A stretch of DNA of 64,000 bases from Purpureocillium takamizusanense (lineage: Eukaryota > Ascomycota > Sordariomycetes > Hypocreales > Ophiocordycipitaceae). The stretch is taken from contig NC_063075.1 in the NCBI RefSeq assembly GCF_022605165.1, positions 992,001 to 1,056,000 of the forward strand, in the 5' to 3' direction. Position 1 is the first letter of the stretch, and each line of letters begins with the position of its first letter. Positions 1 to 11,040 of the stretch are shown in pieces. The position numbers and the translations under genes were made by a program. Below the pieces are notes generated by a model that worked only from the letters and a program-made list of their open reading frames with translations, made no database searches and was not told where the DNA came from.

Positions 1-464
1 CCCTGATCATGGCCATCGGATCCCTGCTCACGCCCATCGGCCAGCTGGGGTTCGCCTGGACGTGCCTGCCCAAGACAATCCACTGGGCGATCCCAATATG
101 TTTCGGGATCCCCTTTGGCGCCGGCAACACGCTGAGCTTCATCTACTCGTCAAACTACCTGGCGGGCGCGTACGGCATCTACGCCGCCAGCGCGCTGGCC
201 AGCAACGCCGTGATCCGCAGCCTGTTCGGCGCCGGCCTGCCGCTCGCGGGGGCCAGGATGTACCAGGCCATGACGCCGCAGCTCGCCGGGACCCTCTGCG
301 GCGTGCTCGAGGTGGCCATGATTCCGATCCCGTTTGTGTTCTGGAGATATGGCCGGCGCATTCGCGACAGCAGCAAGACGATCCGCCAGCTCCGTGAAGA
401 CAGCGGCGACGTCACAAGTAGTGACGAGTCCCGGCCGGAATCGCGCGACGATCGCGAGAAGTGA
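1..464 (+). CDS. MFS transporter, DHA1-like, 3' end only
   Basis: The reading frame is open from base 3, so the 5' part lies outside the window and about 154 C-terminal residues are visible. They contain the last membrane helices of a major facilitator protein, including the segment YAASALASNAVIRSLFGAG, typical of the fungal DHA1 drug/polyamine:H+ antiporters, and then a basic-to-acidic hydrophilic tail rich in Ser, Asp and Arg. The role is proton-coupled export at the plasma membrane; the substrate cannot be read from this fragment. The ATG at base 9 is internal and is not the start. The family call is solid; the polyamine/drug subfamily is inference. Confidence 0.85.
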   Translation, partial: LIMAIGSLLTPIGQLGFAWTCLPKTIHWAIPICFGIPFGAGNTLSFIYSSNYLAGAYGIYAASALASNAVIRSLFGAGLPLAGARMYQAMTPQLAGTLCGVLEVAMIPIPFVFWRYGRRIRDSSKTIRQLREDSGDVTSSDESRPESRDDREK

Positions 465-1166
465 CAGGCTGTCGACCCCCATCCAGTCTGCACCGGAGGC
501 TTAACGCCGGACACACGTCTCATGCTGCATCGTGTTTTTCGAATTTTGCCAGCTCGCACATTATGAGGACCCTTGGACGGTATAGTCAGGTATATTGCAA
601 CGACGGCATGTGGAAGTGAGAAAAGAAATTTTATGCGGTCAAACGGCGCATCGGACGCACCCAGTATCCCTTACCCCCAACATGAAGTATTGTTAGGTAT
701 CAGACATCATGATGCGATGGAACGATGGACATGATGGACATGAAGAAGGCCGCACGCGCAGGGTTAGTATTATTGCCTACGGTATGTTGCACAGGACGCG
801 TGGAGTCATGTCGTTACGTATGTTGCCACATGCACTGAAACTATGTGGACAGGCATTGGGGTCATTGATATTATCTACAAGTATTATGCAATCAGCTAGA
901 ACAACTCGGGCATTTGATTTACGTATATCAGATCGAGTAACCTTTATGCTAGAGCTGACGGGACGATCCGTCATGTTGAGGGGAACCGATACGGGTCTGT
1001 CTGTCCCCCTGCACCCGGGCCCGAATTATTCGCCGCCGCGGGGCCGACATGGCGTGTCCACTCTCACGGCTCCTTTACGGCCAGGTCCTTGTTATAACTC
1101 AAATACTATGCCTTGGATCTCTTGCTCTCGGCGCCTCTGCAGCGCTCGTCGTCGTCGTCGGAAACA
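465..1166. other. Intergenic stretch, no gene seen
   Basis: About 700 bases between the MFS stop and the Mpv17-like start. The part at 700-960 is AT-richer than the flanking genes and its open frames are short, overlapping and without recognisable protein features. I see no convincing RNA gene or repeat. It presumably holds the 3' UTR of the MFS gene and the promoter of the next gene. Confidence 0.5.
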
Positions 1167-1988
1167 ATGAACGTCAGCGTCGCATCGGCAACGACACAAG
1201 CCGTCTTTCTGAGCGGCTTGTCCAGCGTCGTAGCCCAAGCCATCTCCGCTTACAAGTCCAAGGTGCGCCGCCCGCGTGCTCGACAATTGAAACACAAACA
1301 ACATGATGGGGATCGTCGTGTGAAAATGATTTGCGCCTGTAGTAGAAGATCGGTACTGATGAGGGCGACAGAGCTTCGGAGAAGTCGACATTGTCGCGTT
1401 CACGCATGTCCTAGTCTACACGGCGCTCACGACGCCCCCGAATCACAAGTGGCAGCAATTCCTCGAGTCTGCCTTTCCAACGCAAACGCCAATCAATCAT
1501 GGCCCAAAGTCGTCGGCCGCTGCTCAGTCGCCCGGAAAGTGGGCTGCTGCGGGTCGCAGCGAGCAGCATCGCGATCCACAGCCAGACGATGGACCAACAG
1601 GCCTGAATGTCGCCAACACTGTGGCCAAGTTTTTCCTCGACCAGACGTTTGGAGCGGTAGTCAACACCATCTTGTTCATCTGCCTCATGGAATACATGAA
1701 GACCAACAGCTTCGCAAGTGCGCGATCCAACCTAGGACAGGTATGTTCAATGTCTCTCATCCACACGCACCTCGGAAGTGGCGAACCGGCATTTGACGAG
1801 CGTGCATGTCATACATGGGTGCTGACTGCTGCGGCGAGAACTTTTTGCCCATGCTCCTGTCCGGTTACAAGCTCTGGCCTTTTGTATGCCTGCTAAACCT
1901 GACAGTCGTGCCGTTCGAGTACCGCGTGCTGGTTGGGAGCGCCGTAGGGCTGGCCTGGGGGGTCTATATCAACCTCATGTATGTTTGA
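1167..1988 (+). CDS. Mpv17/PMP22 family membrane protein
   Basis: Three exons, 1167-1262, 1372-1740 and 1839-1988, give 204 residues, normal for this family. Intron 1 (GTGCGC...GACAG) and intron 2 (GTATGT...CGAG) both keep phase 0. The joined protein starts with a helix (TTQAVFLSGLSSVVAQAI), continues with FTHVLVYTALTTPPNHKWQQ and ends with the signature LNLTVVPFEYRVLVGSAVGLAWGVY. Mpv17/PMP22 proteins are four-helix proteins of the inner mitochondrial or peroxisomal membrane, thought to act as channels. A hydrophilic Ser/Gln-rich loop of about 35 residues is inserted between helices 2 and 3. The frame has a stop at 1095, so ATG 1167 is the first usable start. The GAG acceptor of intron 2 is slightly weak. 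Targeting to mitochondria or peroxisomes cannot be decided here. Confidence 0.82.
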
Positions 1989-2060
1989 GGCCGACAAGGA
2001 AGAAGCCCGTCATTTATCATAGACACTTTGCTAGAAGCAAGATATTTTTGCCATTCGGCG

Positions 2061-4004
2061 TTACGCCAGCTCTCCCGCGGCAACCTCATCAAAGCCCAGC
2101 TTATCGCAAGACGCGGGCATGAAGGCCCCGACGGCACCAAACTGTGACAGGGTGCACGCGTCCTGTCCAGGCGGTGGCGGCGCGTCCTCGAGCTGCATAG
2201 CTGCGCCATCCGCGACTGAGTCTGGGTCTGAGCCGGACGACTCGTCGCCCAGTGCCCACTGCATGTCAATCTGAGCGGCGGGCGAGGTGCAGGCTAAGAC
2301 GCCCTCGGAATGCTTGAGCAGCTCGGGCAACAGATGTGATCTGCCACCTCGGATACGGCCGAGGCATTTGACGATGGAAGACAGTAGATCCAATGACCCA
2401 AACTCGAACGAAGACGTAGGGAACGTCGCCATGGACGCGTCGGCGAGACTGATGCCAATGTCGAACAATTTTTGTTCCTATAAGCGCATGTCAGTAACAT
2501 TTAAACTGGACGTCCGATCGGAAGGCCATGCATGATTGACGTACCATGCCGATGCCGTGACAGTCCTTGGACGTTTGGTTGACCATGTCCAGCTGCATCA
2601 TGATTGTCTTTCCGGCCTCAAACGGCACGACCAAGCTCGGCGACGCGGCATGCCCGTACATGAGGCTCGGGTTGACGCCATACGCGAGGCGCCACATGGC
2701 GACGCGCAACCACTGCTGCGTGACGAGCGTGTCGAAGCGCTGGCTTTCCAGCACCGAGTCGGCGGCCTGCACGGCGCACAGCTTGTCGCCAACGCGCTGG
2801 CTGAGCACGATGCTCGACCCTTGCTGCTGCGACGGGTCACTGGTGGGGAGCCAGTCGTATAGTGAGTGTGGAAGCAGCTCGAACAGCCGGATGTGGTTGA
2901 CGAAGTCGTGCATCACGACGGGGCAGTCGGAATCGACGACCTGGGGCTTGGTGATGGTGCTGCGCAGCATGACGGGCCGGCGATGCTGGAGGGCATAGGT
3001 CCTGATACGAGGCAGTCAGAAAACATGAAAGCAGCACGACAGGAACCATCGACGGAAAGGGGTTCGCACCTCTCCGTCACAAACAGCAGCCAGAAGATGC
3101 GCCGCCTCAGCTCGCGCTCGCTCTTGGCCAGGCTCAAGTACGTCGCCTCGTTGTCGAGCCCCAGCGAAAAGGCCACCGTCATGCTCTCGTTGAGGTAGAA
3201 CCACGCGTGATGGCGCTGTTCCAGGTTCCCGTGCGCCGCGAAGAGAAAGAAGGACGTCAGGACGGCATCGAGCCCTCGGTTGTCGACAATGTCGAACTGG
3301 CGCCGCAGCCGCTTGGCCGCCGAGAGAAGACCCTCGCCCGTTAGCGGGGAGCCAAGATGGGCATTGACGGACGCATGCAAGTCGTCGCACTCCTCGACGT
3401 GGTCCAGCTTCAGCTGAATCCGCGTCGCGGCGCAGAGCGACAGGAGAAACGCCTGTCGCGGCAGCGGCAGCTCGTCGAACTGCAAGGCGTCGGCCAGGAC
3501 CTCGGCGTCGTTGAGGACCGGCATGATGGGGAAGAGGTGCTTGAAGAAGACTTGGACGTTGGCCGCCAGGGCGACGGCCAGCCGGTGCTTGCTGCTCTCG
3601 TGCTCGGTGACGGCGGCGGACGACGACGTGGGCGCATGCACCGAGGATCGCGACGGCTCGTCGGCGGCGGCGGCGGCCACATGTTCGAGCTGGAGCTGCG
3701 CCGGGGTGCTGACCTCGATATGGTCCTTGTCCAGCTGCGTCAGGCCCTGGCGTATCTGCAGCAGACGCCGTCCCTTGCCTCCACGGGGGCCCTTGCGGCG
3801 CAGCGTGTGAAGATACTGGCAGCGGATGGACGAGGCGACGCAGCTGCTGCAGGGGAGTCCGCGGTCGCATTTCGTCTTGCGGAACCGGCAGTTGTCGCAG
3901 ACCTGCTGCGACGCTCGCAGCTGGCCGGGCGAGGCGAACGACGCGGCCATGGGAGGAGTATGAGCTGCTGGGCGGGACACACGACTGTCAGTCAGGTCGG
4001 GCAT
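2061..4004 (-). CDS. Zn(II)2Cys6 transcription factor with fungal MHR domain
   Basis: Three exons on the minus strand, 4004-3070, 3001-2545 and 2477-2061, encode about 602 residues. The zinc cluster reads C-x2-C-x6-C-x5-C-x2-C-x6-C from CDNC to IRC at about residues 36-62, followed by a basic linker (LRRKGPRGGKGRR) of the kind seen in fungal sugar-utilisation regulators. The middle holds the fungal-specific transcription factor region (LCAATRIQLKL, AWFYLNESMTVAFSLGL, RRRIFWLLFVTER). Introns 3002-3069 (GTGCGA...TATCAG) and 2478-2544 (GTACGT...TATAG) remove frame breaks. It is a nuclear DNA-binding regulator; its target is unknown. A second in-frame ATG at 3950, just before the zinc cluster, is an equally possible start. 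It converges with the Mpv17-like gene, 72 bases away. Confidence 0.9.
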
Positions 4005-5473
4005 AAGCTTGTTGCACCCAGAAGGGGGTCTTGCTCACCGGACATGACGCTCCCGTTTGAACGCTGTGATGAGACTTGGGCCCACGAGGGCTGCGACTGT
4101 TGGTTGCGCAGCTATGTTTGGTCGTATCAGACGCGATATGATGCGCGGAGACGAAATAGCCGTGAGGCAGGTGACGATGCAATTGATCGAATCTCGTTCG
4201 CAGCGCACGTCATATACTCCTCAAGACGCTTCCATAGCGGCGACTCAGCAATCGTCGGCCCAGCGGTACATATCTGAAGATGGATTTCTCGGACGAGCTC
4301 CGCGTCTGCCTCATTCACATCACGGCTTGGGGGCAGTGATGCGACTGAAAAGGCAAGAGAGCCCCGGTCTCCGCGTTCGGCGTCGACATAAGCTGGCCGA
4401 AGACTACATAGACTAGCCGTCGGTGCAGAAGCCTGGGCACGAACCAACCTGCATTTGATGTAGTACTCGTGCTTCCCCAGGCACGACCAACCTAACTACG
4501 TTGATACTTGGAGCCCGGACTCTGCACCAACGGCAACTGATCCAGCGCGCGACATTCATGGGAAGACGGAGCTGCCATGGCGCGCTTGCCTCACCATGGC
4601 CTGGCGGCATCATCCCCAACGAGCCCACTGCGGGGTCCCCTGGCTAGCCGTTTGGGGTAATTTTCGGGCGTTGAACTGTCCTGGCTTGAGGATCATGTGA
4701 GGGGGAGGCAAGGCGGGCGGCTGACGGGCTGCAGCCTGCAGGCCTCGAGAGACGGATTTGCCAGCGTGCGGTCTCCGGGAGTTGCATGGAACCAGACAGC
4801 TTGACAAGTGGCATTGAAAGGCCCCTGGCGAGCTGGCTATGAATCGACATCTCGCCCAGGCTCTAACAGTGCGAGGGTGTCACAAGAGGAGCGCAAATGC
4901 TCGTGTTTTACTCGAGGTGAGACCAGACAGTCAGGGGGGCAAGGGGGCATCAATCAATAAAGCCGTCAGCGACGAACACATTGTTAGCTTCCGTTGCTCC
5001 AGTGGATCCTCCCGACCCTGGCCGGTGTTACAGCAGCTGCGAAGCAGATATACAGCTGACTCTGATGTCGGTCGCCTCTTGCCGTCTGGCGCAAGTATGT
5101 TGATTGCCAACTTCATGTCCCGGGCGGCAGAGGTGCACCAAAGGAGAATTCCGAGAAGCCTTGCTTTGCGTCTGAAGCTAGAGTGCACGCAGGAGCACCG
5201 CGAAGCCTGGCCAAGACAAGTCGGCATCGAACGCCAGGCCACATGACATGCAGCCAGCGAGCGAATGCTCTAGGTCTCTTTGGCATTGGCTTGAAATATT
5301 GAACATGAACCGCGCCATCACGTGTGTGTCAGCCTCATTAGCTAGGTAACTAAACTACCTTGCATTGAAAGAAACATTCAACTTGTTCCTGTTTCGATCG
5401 ATCATCGAGAATTTCAAGTCCCGTCAGCCTGTTGCTACGGTCCCCTACGTGGCATGGTCGGACCACGCCCACC
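4005..5473. other. Divergent promoter region, no gene seen
   Basis: This stretch separates the divergently transcribed transcription factor and acetyltransferase genes. Open frames up to 135 codons exist on both strands (for example 4839-5246), but they overlap each other and lack domains, signal sequences or splice support. I see no repeat or RNA gene. Confidence 0.5.
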
Positions 5474-6228
5474 ATGCAGTTCACGATTCGCCACGCACGA
5501 GAGGACGACATCCCAACCATGGTGTCCATCAAGACGAGGTCATTTGCAGACAGTCTTTACCATAAAGCCATATTCCCTGAGCGATTGCGTGTCAAGCCCG
5601 GTCTCCAGGACCAGCTCGACTATTACGAGCCACGCATGAAAAGACGCGCGCAAGATCCATGCCACCACTATCTCGTCGCCGTCATCATGGACGACGAGTC
5701 GGGAAGCGAGGTCATCGCCGGCTTCGCACACTGGGTTGCCCCCCAGAACGACGAACACCGCACCCTAGCTGCGCCTCCACAAGCGACGACTTCTGGCACC
5801 GACGAGGCGGTGGTGACGACGGCGCCGGGGTGTCTGGACGAAGCTGCAGTAGAGCGCTGCAACGCGGAAGTTGCGCAGATGATGGAAGCCGCAATGCCTC
5901 TGCCTGGACACAGAAAGCTCAACCACATGTGGAGTAAGTCCCCGAGTCAAGTCGGACGACGATTCATCACTCTCCCCAAAAGCACTGACGTTGCGTAGCC
6001 CTAAACTCGATTGCCGTCGACGCGAGATACCGATCGCAAGGCATTGGCAGGGCGCTTACGCGATGGGGCATGGATGCGGCAGATGCACAGAGGAGCAGCA
6101 TCTGGCTCATATCCGCGCCTTCGGGGCGCGCCATGTACCTCTCGCTCGGCTTCGAACAGCTGGCCGAGGGATCTCGAGCCGGCGAAGGCCAATATCTGAT
6201 GTTCAGGGACACGGCCAGGTGGCCATGA
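5474..6228 (+). CDS. GNAT family N-acetyltransferase
   Basis: Two exons, 5474-5933 and 5999-6228, encode 229 residues. The intron (GTAAGT...GCGTAG, 65 nt) splits a Thr codon just before the catalytic core. The protein opens with FTIRHAREDDIPTMVSI, the usual first strand and helix of a GNAT fold, and exon 2 carries the acetyl-CoA loop as YRSQGIGRAL (R/Q-x-x-G-x-G) followed by SAPSGRAMYLSLGFEQL, the last strands. GNAT enzymes transfer acetyl from acetyl-CoA to an amine; here the acceptor could be a small molecule or protein. The ATG at 5474 has a good context (CCACC before it). A roughly 30-residue Thr/Ala/Gly-rich stretch between beta strands is a loop insertion. Substrate unknown. Confidence 0.85.
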
Positions 6229-6418
6229 CAATCACCCAAGCGACGTGCTTGCCGTCCTTTCTAGGGACATTGCGTCCACCAATATACTACGTTCCTACGA
6301 TTGACTGGTCTGTAACTACGGTGCTGAATCAGAAGAGTTGGGTATTTGGTATTTACTACGGAGCAACTATAAGCAGCACGTATGCTGAGTACGGTGGTTC
6401 AATGGCTAGAAACATGAA

Positions 6419-6541
6419 TCAGAAATACATATAGCACACCGCTCCGATGCCGATAATACATGCAATGCCACAGATGACTGCCGTGTTGCGTATATCCTTG
6501 CCAACCCTAGCTTCAGCAACTGCTCCTTCCGCTGTTTCCAT
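6419..6541 (-). CDS. Possible 40-residue tail-anchored micro-protein or last exon
   Basis: From ATG 6541 to TGA 6419 the minus strand encodes about 17 polar residues (METAEGAVAEARVGKDIR) and then one strongly hydrophobic segment (AVICGIACIIGIGAVCYMY) ending one residue before the stop. This is the layout of a tail-anchored membrane protein or of the last exon of a larger membrane protein. The frame is closed by TAA shortly upstream, so a larger gene would need splicing. There is no homology evidence available to me and it lies in AT-richer, gene-poor DNA, so it may be chance or a relic. Confidence 0.25.
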   Translation of the reverse strand: METAEGAVAEARVGKDIRNTAVICGIACIIGIGAVCYMYF

Positions 6542-8433
6542 CCCACTCCCGTAGCTTTAACATGCGGGAAGTCCATTTCTAGCACGGGATGGTCAAGGAT
6601 CGCGCAAACATGAAGCGGTTCCAAGCCGTCGCCGATGCTCCACTCCAGAAACCTGTCTATGGGCACGAGGTTCCGGATCATGTTACAGTGCTCTCTAGGC
6701 AGTTCTCAGCACCTGTTGCAGTGACTCGGTGCCGGATCGTGATGGGCCGACGCAGAGGAGTTGCATGGGCTTCATGCATGTCCGAGCTGGTGCCTCTGGC
6801 ACGTCAAGTGGTACACATAGTCTTCGATGAAGCGCTACCAGCAGCTATCGAGGCTAGGTGAGGGGACCATGCTGCTGGTTCACGTCGTTGAAGATGGCAG
6901 GACGCCCGTTCTAGGACGGTCTGTTATTTGATCACGGAAGACATCACCAATGCTGATGGAGTGCGGGCGCATACATCAATGTGTACGCCGCAAACCGCAT
7001 GCAGGCGTCATGCAGCCGGTCCAGAGTTGAATTCATGTTGACACAAACAACAAAACCAAGATAATACGACATCACTATCAGACAAAGTATTGCTACTATA
7101 AAACGATAGTGCAATCGGCAAATAATCAAAGATGCTATGGTTCATGTTCGGTCTAGTCAACAATTTCGTATATGTACAAGGTCGGCAGTATCAGAGATGT
7201 CAACATAAAGGGTAATTTCAAAACGTACACCGGTTCAAGTGCATATTCGACTTGATGCCATTAAACACGAGGCTCATGCTCGCCCAAATCCTAATGTCCC
7301 GTGAGACGGCCGGAATACTCCATGACTATATGAATGGACGACGACTCATTGTGTGTAGATCCAGATTTCAATCTTATATGCTGCGATGGAGGTATAGACG
7401 CTGCCAAAATAAAAGTTACCATGGTGGAGTAGACAGCATTTATCTTGGATTCAACGACCATTCATTGTTGTGGGCTGTGTTCACTGTTGGCTTGCTTGGC
7501 CGCCATGATATGCATGTAATGTCGATCAAATGGCAGCGGCAGTCACGCGCACTAATCAGTTGGTCAGCCCATGGTCACACCGAGACATGTGCGAGCGCCA
7601 ATAATTGACGAGGAATAATTGACTAGGCCGGGTTCATATTAGCATGCGTAGAGACATCTGGAGCGAGGGACTGGGGGCAGTATGTACTATTTCAACTATC
7701 GTGCACCGTGCCCATTTCACTACAGGCGGGCAGGAACACCTCAATAACTGAAGCGAGGAAACAAAGCATTCTTACGTTGAATTTGCACATATTTAATGTG
7801 CTTAGACTCGGGGGTTTGTGTGCATCTCAATATGGACCGTCGGACACACTGTACAGCGATATTGTGCATCGCATGGTTGATGATTCTTGAACCAAACTTG
7901 TTTGGCCAGCTTCTCGAAGATATTGATCGATTGATGAGACGCGACGAGATAAGGGCAGAGCCTCCTGGCCAATTGAGCCCATTACGTCTGGTACAGTCAC
8001 GTATCCGGTCCACATGCGTTGGGTCCGCCATGTACGTGAGAAGTTTTCCCTTATTTTTGAGTCCGCCACGAGGCATCCTTATTGAACCAGACATTAAACC
8101 AAGACGGTACGATATATACTGTGCTGTTGAGACACGAGGAAGGTGGATATTCGTGGACGCATGCGTGAGCCAAGTGTTACATACCCTCTTAGAAGCACAG
8201 ACCAGGCCCATCAGTATGTGGCAGGGGGTCATTTTCGGACGAACAAATGGGATCAGTTACTCCCACGTCCGGAGAGAATGCTCCATCAACAAATGACACT
8301 GGGAACATTAAAAATGTTGCCCACAGGCTCTCCGATCGGTGCACTCTGGATACGAAAAGACTTGAACGCTAGACAACGCTATGCCCCAGTTGAACAATTG
8401 AAGGAGTTGAAAAACTGCGTATTTTTCCCCACC

Positions 8434-8472
8434 CAAAAAAAAAAAGAAAGAGAGAAAAAAAAAAGAAAGAGG
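8434..8472. repeat. A-rich low-complexity tract
   Basis: Two runs of ten or more A separated by GAAAGAGAG. It lies in the gene-poor island and belongs to no gene I can support. Confidence 0.8.
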
Positions 8473-9552
8473 TTCTGCGGTATATATACGGACCACCAAC
8501 TCGTGGACGGCGGCGGCGCAGCCAAGGCGGGACTGGCCGCTGCGAGGCCGATGCCAAGCCGGGGAAGGGGGGAACATGAACTGCGGGTCCCGGACGGTTG
8601 CCGAACCTGAAGATTGGACCAGACAAGCTTTCAGGGGGGCTTAGACGGTAACTAGTATCCGGATCGTATTTGCTCCCAACCCAACAGAACGCGCTGCGCG
8701 GCTTCGGAGCCTCTGTCGTTGCTACATGTCGAGTACGTCTGGGGCAAAGGTTCAGGTGCTGCCCACGCATGTACTGTATAGTACAGCGCGGGACTTATGC
8801 GGAAATTGCCGCAAAGACTCATGTTTTGCCATGGTTGCGTCTGGCCTGGCCTCACGTTATGTGCTGACCGGCCCCCATCCCGCGGGCCAGGGAGAGGCTG
8901 AGCAGCCATCCTGGTGAAAGTCGAGGCCAACGACAGGGTCGTAGATTGGGTGCCACCACGCGGTAATATGGAGCTCGGCTGCCGGTTTAGCCACTTTCAG
9001 TGCCAGCGTTGGGCTTCATCCTGCAACGAGGGAATTATTGCCAGAGAAAAGAAAATTTGTGAGCTACTTCATGTTGTCGGTGAGAATCGCAGTTATGCAC
9101 GTGCGGGCTTATATAGCGCTTCATGTCTCCGTGGTGGTTGCCCTTCACTGCCGTCTGGTCTGGGTCGTTCAATGCACCATCGTTTTCAATACATCTCTGT
9201 TCAACTACCTTCACGATCGTAACCTGGAGCTCAGAATTGGCTACTCGTCGTCAACCAAATCATACACTGATGATCGCCTTGGGACTATCTGCGACGCTGG
9301 CGGACACTGTAACAACTGTCCGCCGACCACGGATCGACGCCGGCGACTTCCCACTGTCAGAGGAGATTTGGCCCCCATAGACCGTGTTGATCCAAGTTCG
9401 ATGCAAACTTGACCTAACACTTCTACAACTTTGACTGATACATGAAACAAGGTTGGTGTTATGATGGCGAGCGCATACTTGTATGTGGGTTGGCTAAATC
9501 CACCGGAACTGACAGCAAAATTCATCGACATAGATTGAGTGTGCAACGCAAG

Positions 9553-11040
9553 ATGAAGCCGATTCTGGAGATTCTCACCTCGCCTGGCGCAAAGGGAGCG
9601 ATTGAGGGGACAGCACCGACGCAATACATAGAGCCTCTGTCCAAGAGCTCGAGTGAGAAAGACGATGGAGAGGTCAAAGTGGCAGTGGAGGCCGTGAACT
9701 CCAATGTCACTGGCTATGTTGCCAGAGTCCATGAACGAGCCCTGGACCGTGGGCTTGACTGGCTCGTCCGGACGTCTGGCTCCGAGCCCGTGTTCTTATG
9801 CATCGTACTCGGACTCCTCACATGGGCTTTCTTAGGCATTCCCTACGGGCACACCACCGACTGGGCAGTCCTGATCTCGGATGTACAGGCCATCATCAGC
9901 TACCTCTTCGACTCACTCCTGATGCGACAGCAGCTCAACTCGTACGAGTCTTCCCTGCGTGTCTCCGCCAGTCTGAGGTCTCGCAACATCAGCAACCGCA
10001 GGATGTTGCGAGACATTCAAGACCAGGGGCGGTACCGATACGTCCCGCCGGCGGATAGCAAGGAGGTCAGCCAGACTCATTTTGCGGCCGAACTTCCGAC
10101 CGAGAGCTGGGTTGGCCGGGTGAGCACGCTTGCTGCGTTTGGGTTCGGCCACATCGTGACTGTCGGTCTGTACTGGGCATGCATTCTGGTCTGGATCGGC
10201 TTCGGTCACTCCGAAGGCTGGAGCGACACTTGGCAGCTCTACATCAACTCGGCAACGTCGGCGCTCATGGTTCTCATCTTTGCGTTCCTGGCCAACATCC
10301 GCGAACGGCACAACGCATACATCTCCCAGTGCTTGCAGTGCATCTTCGAGGTGGACTCGGCCATCGAATCCAAGCTGCGGGTCATGACCGGCGACAACAA
10401 CCCCAACGAGGTGGTCGTAGTCCCCGCGCCCAAGATGAGCAGGATCCAGCGCGCCATCTTCTACTACGCAGACCTCGTCGGCACGCTGACCGGCATTGCG
10501 ATCCTCATCATCGTCATGGCGGTGTGGATCGCCATCGGGCCGGCCATGCACTTCAACGACAACTGGTGGCTGCTGATCGGCACGTACGCGGGTCTCGTTG
10601 GCCTCAACGACGGCTTCGTCCTGCGCAACGTCCAGAGCAAGTTCGACGACTACGAGGTCTCCGCTTTCAACGAGGTTGACCTCGCCGACAAGGCCATATT
10701 CGAGGATATCGGACAGCCCGACCCGGCGGTGCCGTACGTCCCGAAGCAGACGGTGACCTACCGGCTGTCCATGCGCATGGGCACGGTCTGCGCACACGAG
10801 GTGACCGTCATCATGGGTGTCGTCCTCATCATCGGCCTCCTAGCCGGTGCGAGCGCCATGAGGTGGACGACCACGGGCCAGCTGCTCTGCAATATCCCGC
10901 CCAGCATCGTCGAGTCCTTCTTCATGATGATCCTCATCACGGGACACAACCTCTCAGAGCGCAAGCGGCGGGAAGATTACAATAACCTGTATCAGAGGCG
11001 CTTGGACCTGCACGACTATGTCAGCCGTCTGAAGGCGTAA
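9553..11040 (+). CDS. Low-affinity iron/metal permease, Fet4 family
   Basis: A single exon of 495 residues. The sequence shows several hydrophobic helices (VFLCIVLGLLTWAFLGI, IVTVGLYWACILVWIGFG, GIAILIIVMAVWIAIG, VTVIMGVVLIIGLLAG) and the family-typical segment ISDVQAIISYLFDSLLMRQQ after the first helix, repeated in related form as YINSATSALMVLIFAFLANIRERH, as expected for the internally duplicated Fet4 (low-affinity iron permease) proteins. These plasma-membrane proteins import Fe(II) and other divalent metals under iron-replete or low-oxygen conditions. I chose the ATG at 9553 because it opens the part that looks like the normal N-terminus; the upstream in-frame ATG at 9442 would add 37 residues with no family feature. 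I saw no obvious iron-regulatory GATA cluster upstream. Confidence 0.88.
   Translation: MKPILEILTSPGAKGAIEGTAPTQYIEPLSKSSSEKDDGEVKVAVEAVNSNVTGYVARVHERALDRGLDWLVRTSGSEPVFLCIVLGLLTWAFLGIPYGHTTDWAVLISDVQAIISYLFDSLLMRQQLNSYESSLRVSASLRSRNISNRRMLRDIQDQGRYRYVPPADSKEVSQTHFAAELPTESWVGRVSTLAAFGFGHIVTVGLYWACILVWIGFGHSEGWSDTWQLYINSATSALMVLIFAFLANIRERHNAYISQCLQCIFEVDSAIESKLRVMTGDNNPNEVVVVPAPKMSRIQRAIFYYADLVGTLTGIAILIIVMAVWIAIGPAMHFNDNWWLLIGTYAGLVGLNDGFVLRNVQSKFDDYEVSAFNEVDLADKAIFEDIGQPDPAVPYVPKQTVTYRLSMRMGTVCAHEVTVIMGVVLIIGLLAGASAMRWTTTGQLLCNIPPSIVESFFMMILITGHNLSERKRREDYNNLYQRRLDLHDYVSRLKA

Larger units (their letters stand above)
6229..9552. other. AT-richer gene-poor island
   Basis: This 3.3 kb stretch is visibly richer in A and T than the flanking genes. 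Apart from the doubtful micro-ORF at 6419-6541, its open frames (for example 7252-7608, 7796-8296, 9038-9412) overlap on both strands and show no domain. It includes an A-rich tract at 8434-8472. It may be a decayed element or gene, but I could not find paired terminal repeats or transposase remnants. Confidence 0.5.

Noticed and set aside
4839..5246. 135-codon frame in the divergent promoter region
   Set aside because: A frame of similar length covers the other strand, and no protein feature is visible.
7796..8296. 166-codon frame in the gene-poor island
   Set aside because: Overlapped by minus-strand frames, composition unlike known proteins, no domain or splice support.
9442..9552. Upstream ATG of the Fet4-like permease
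   Set aside because: It adds 37 residues with no family feature; ATG 9553 gives the usual start.
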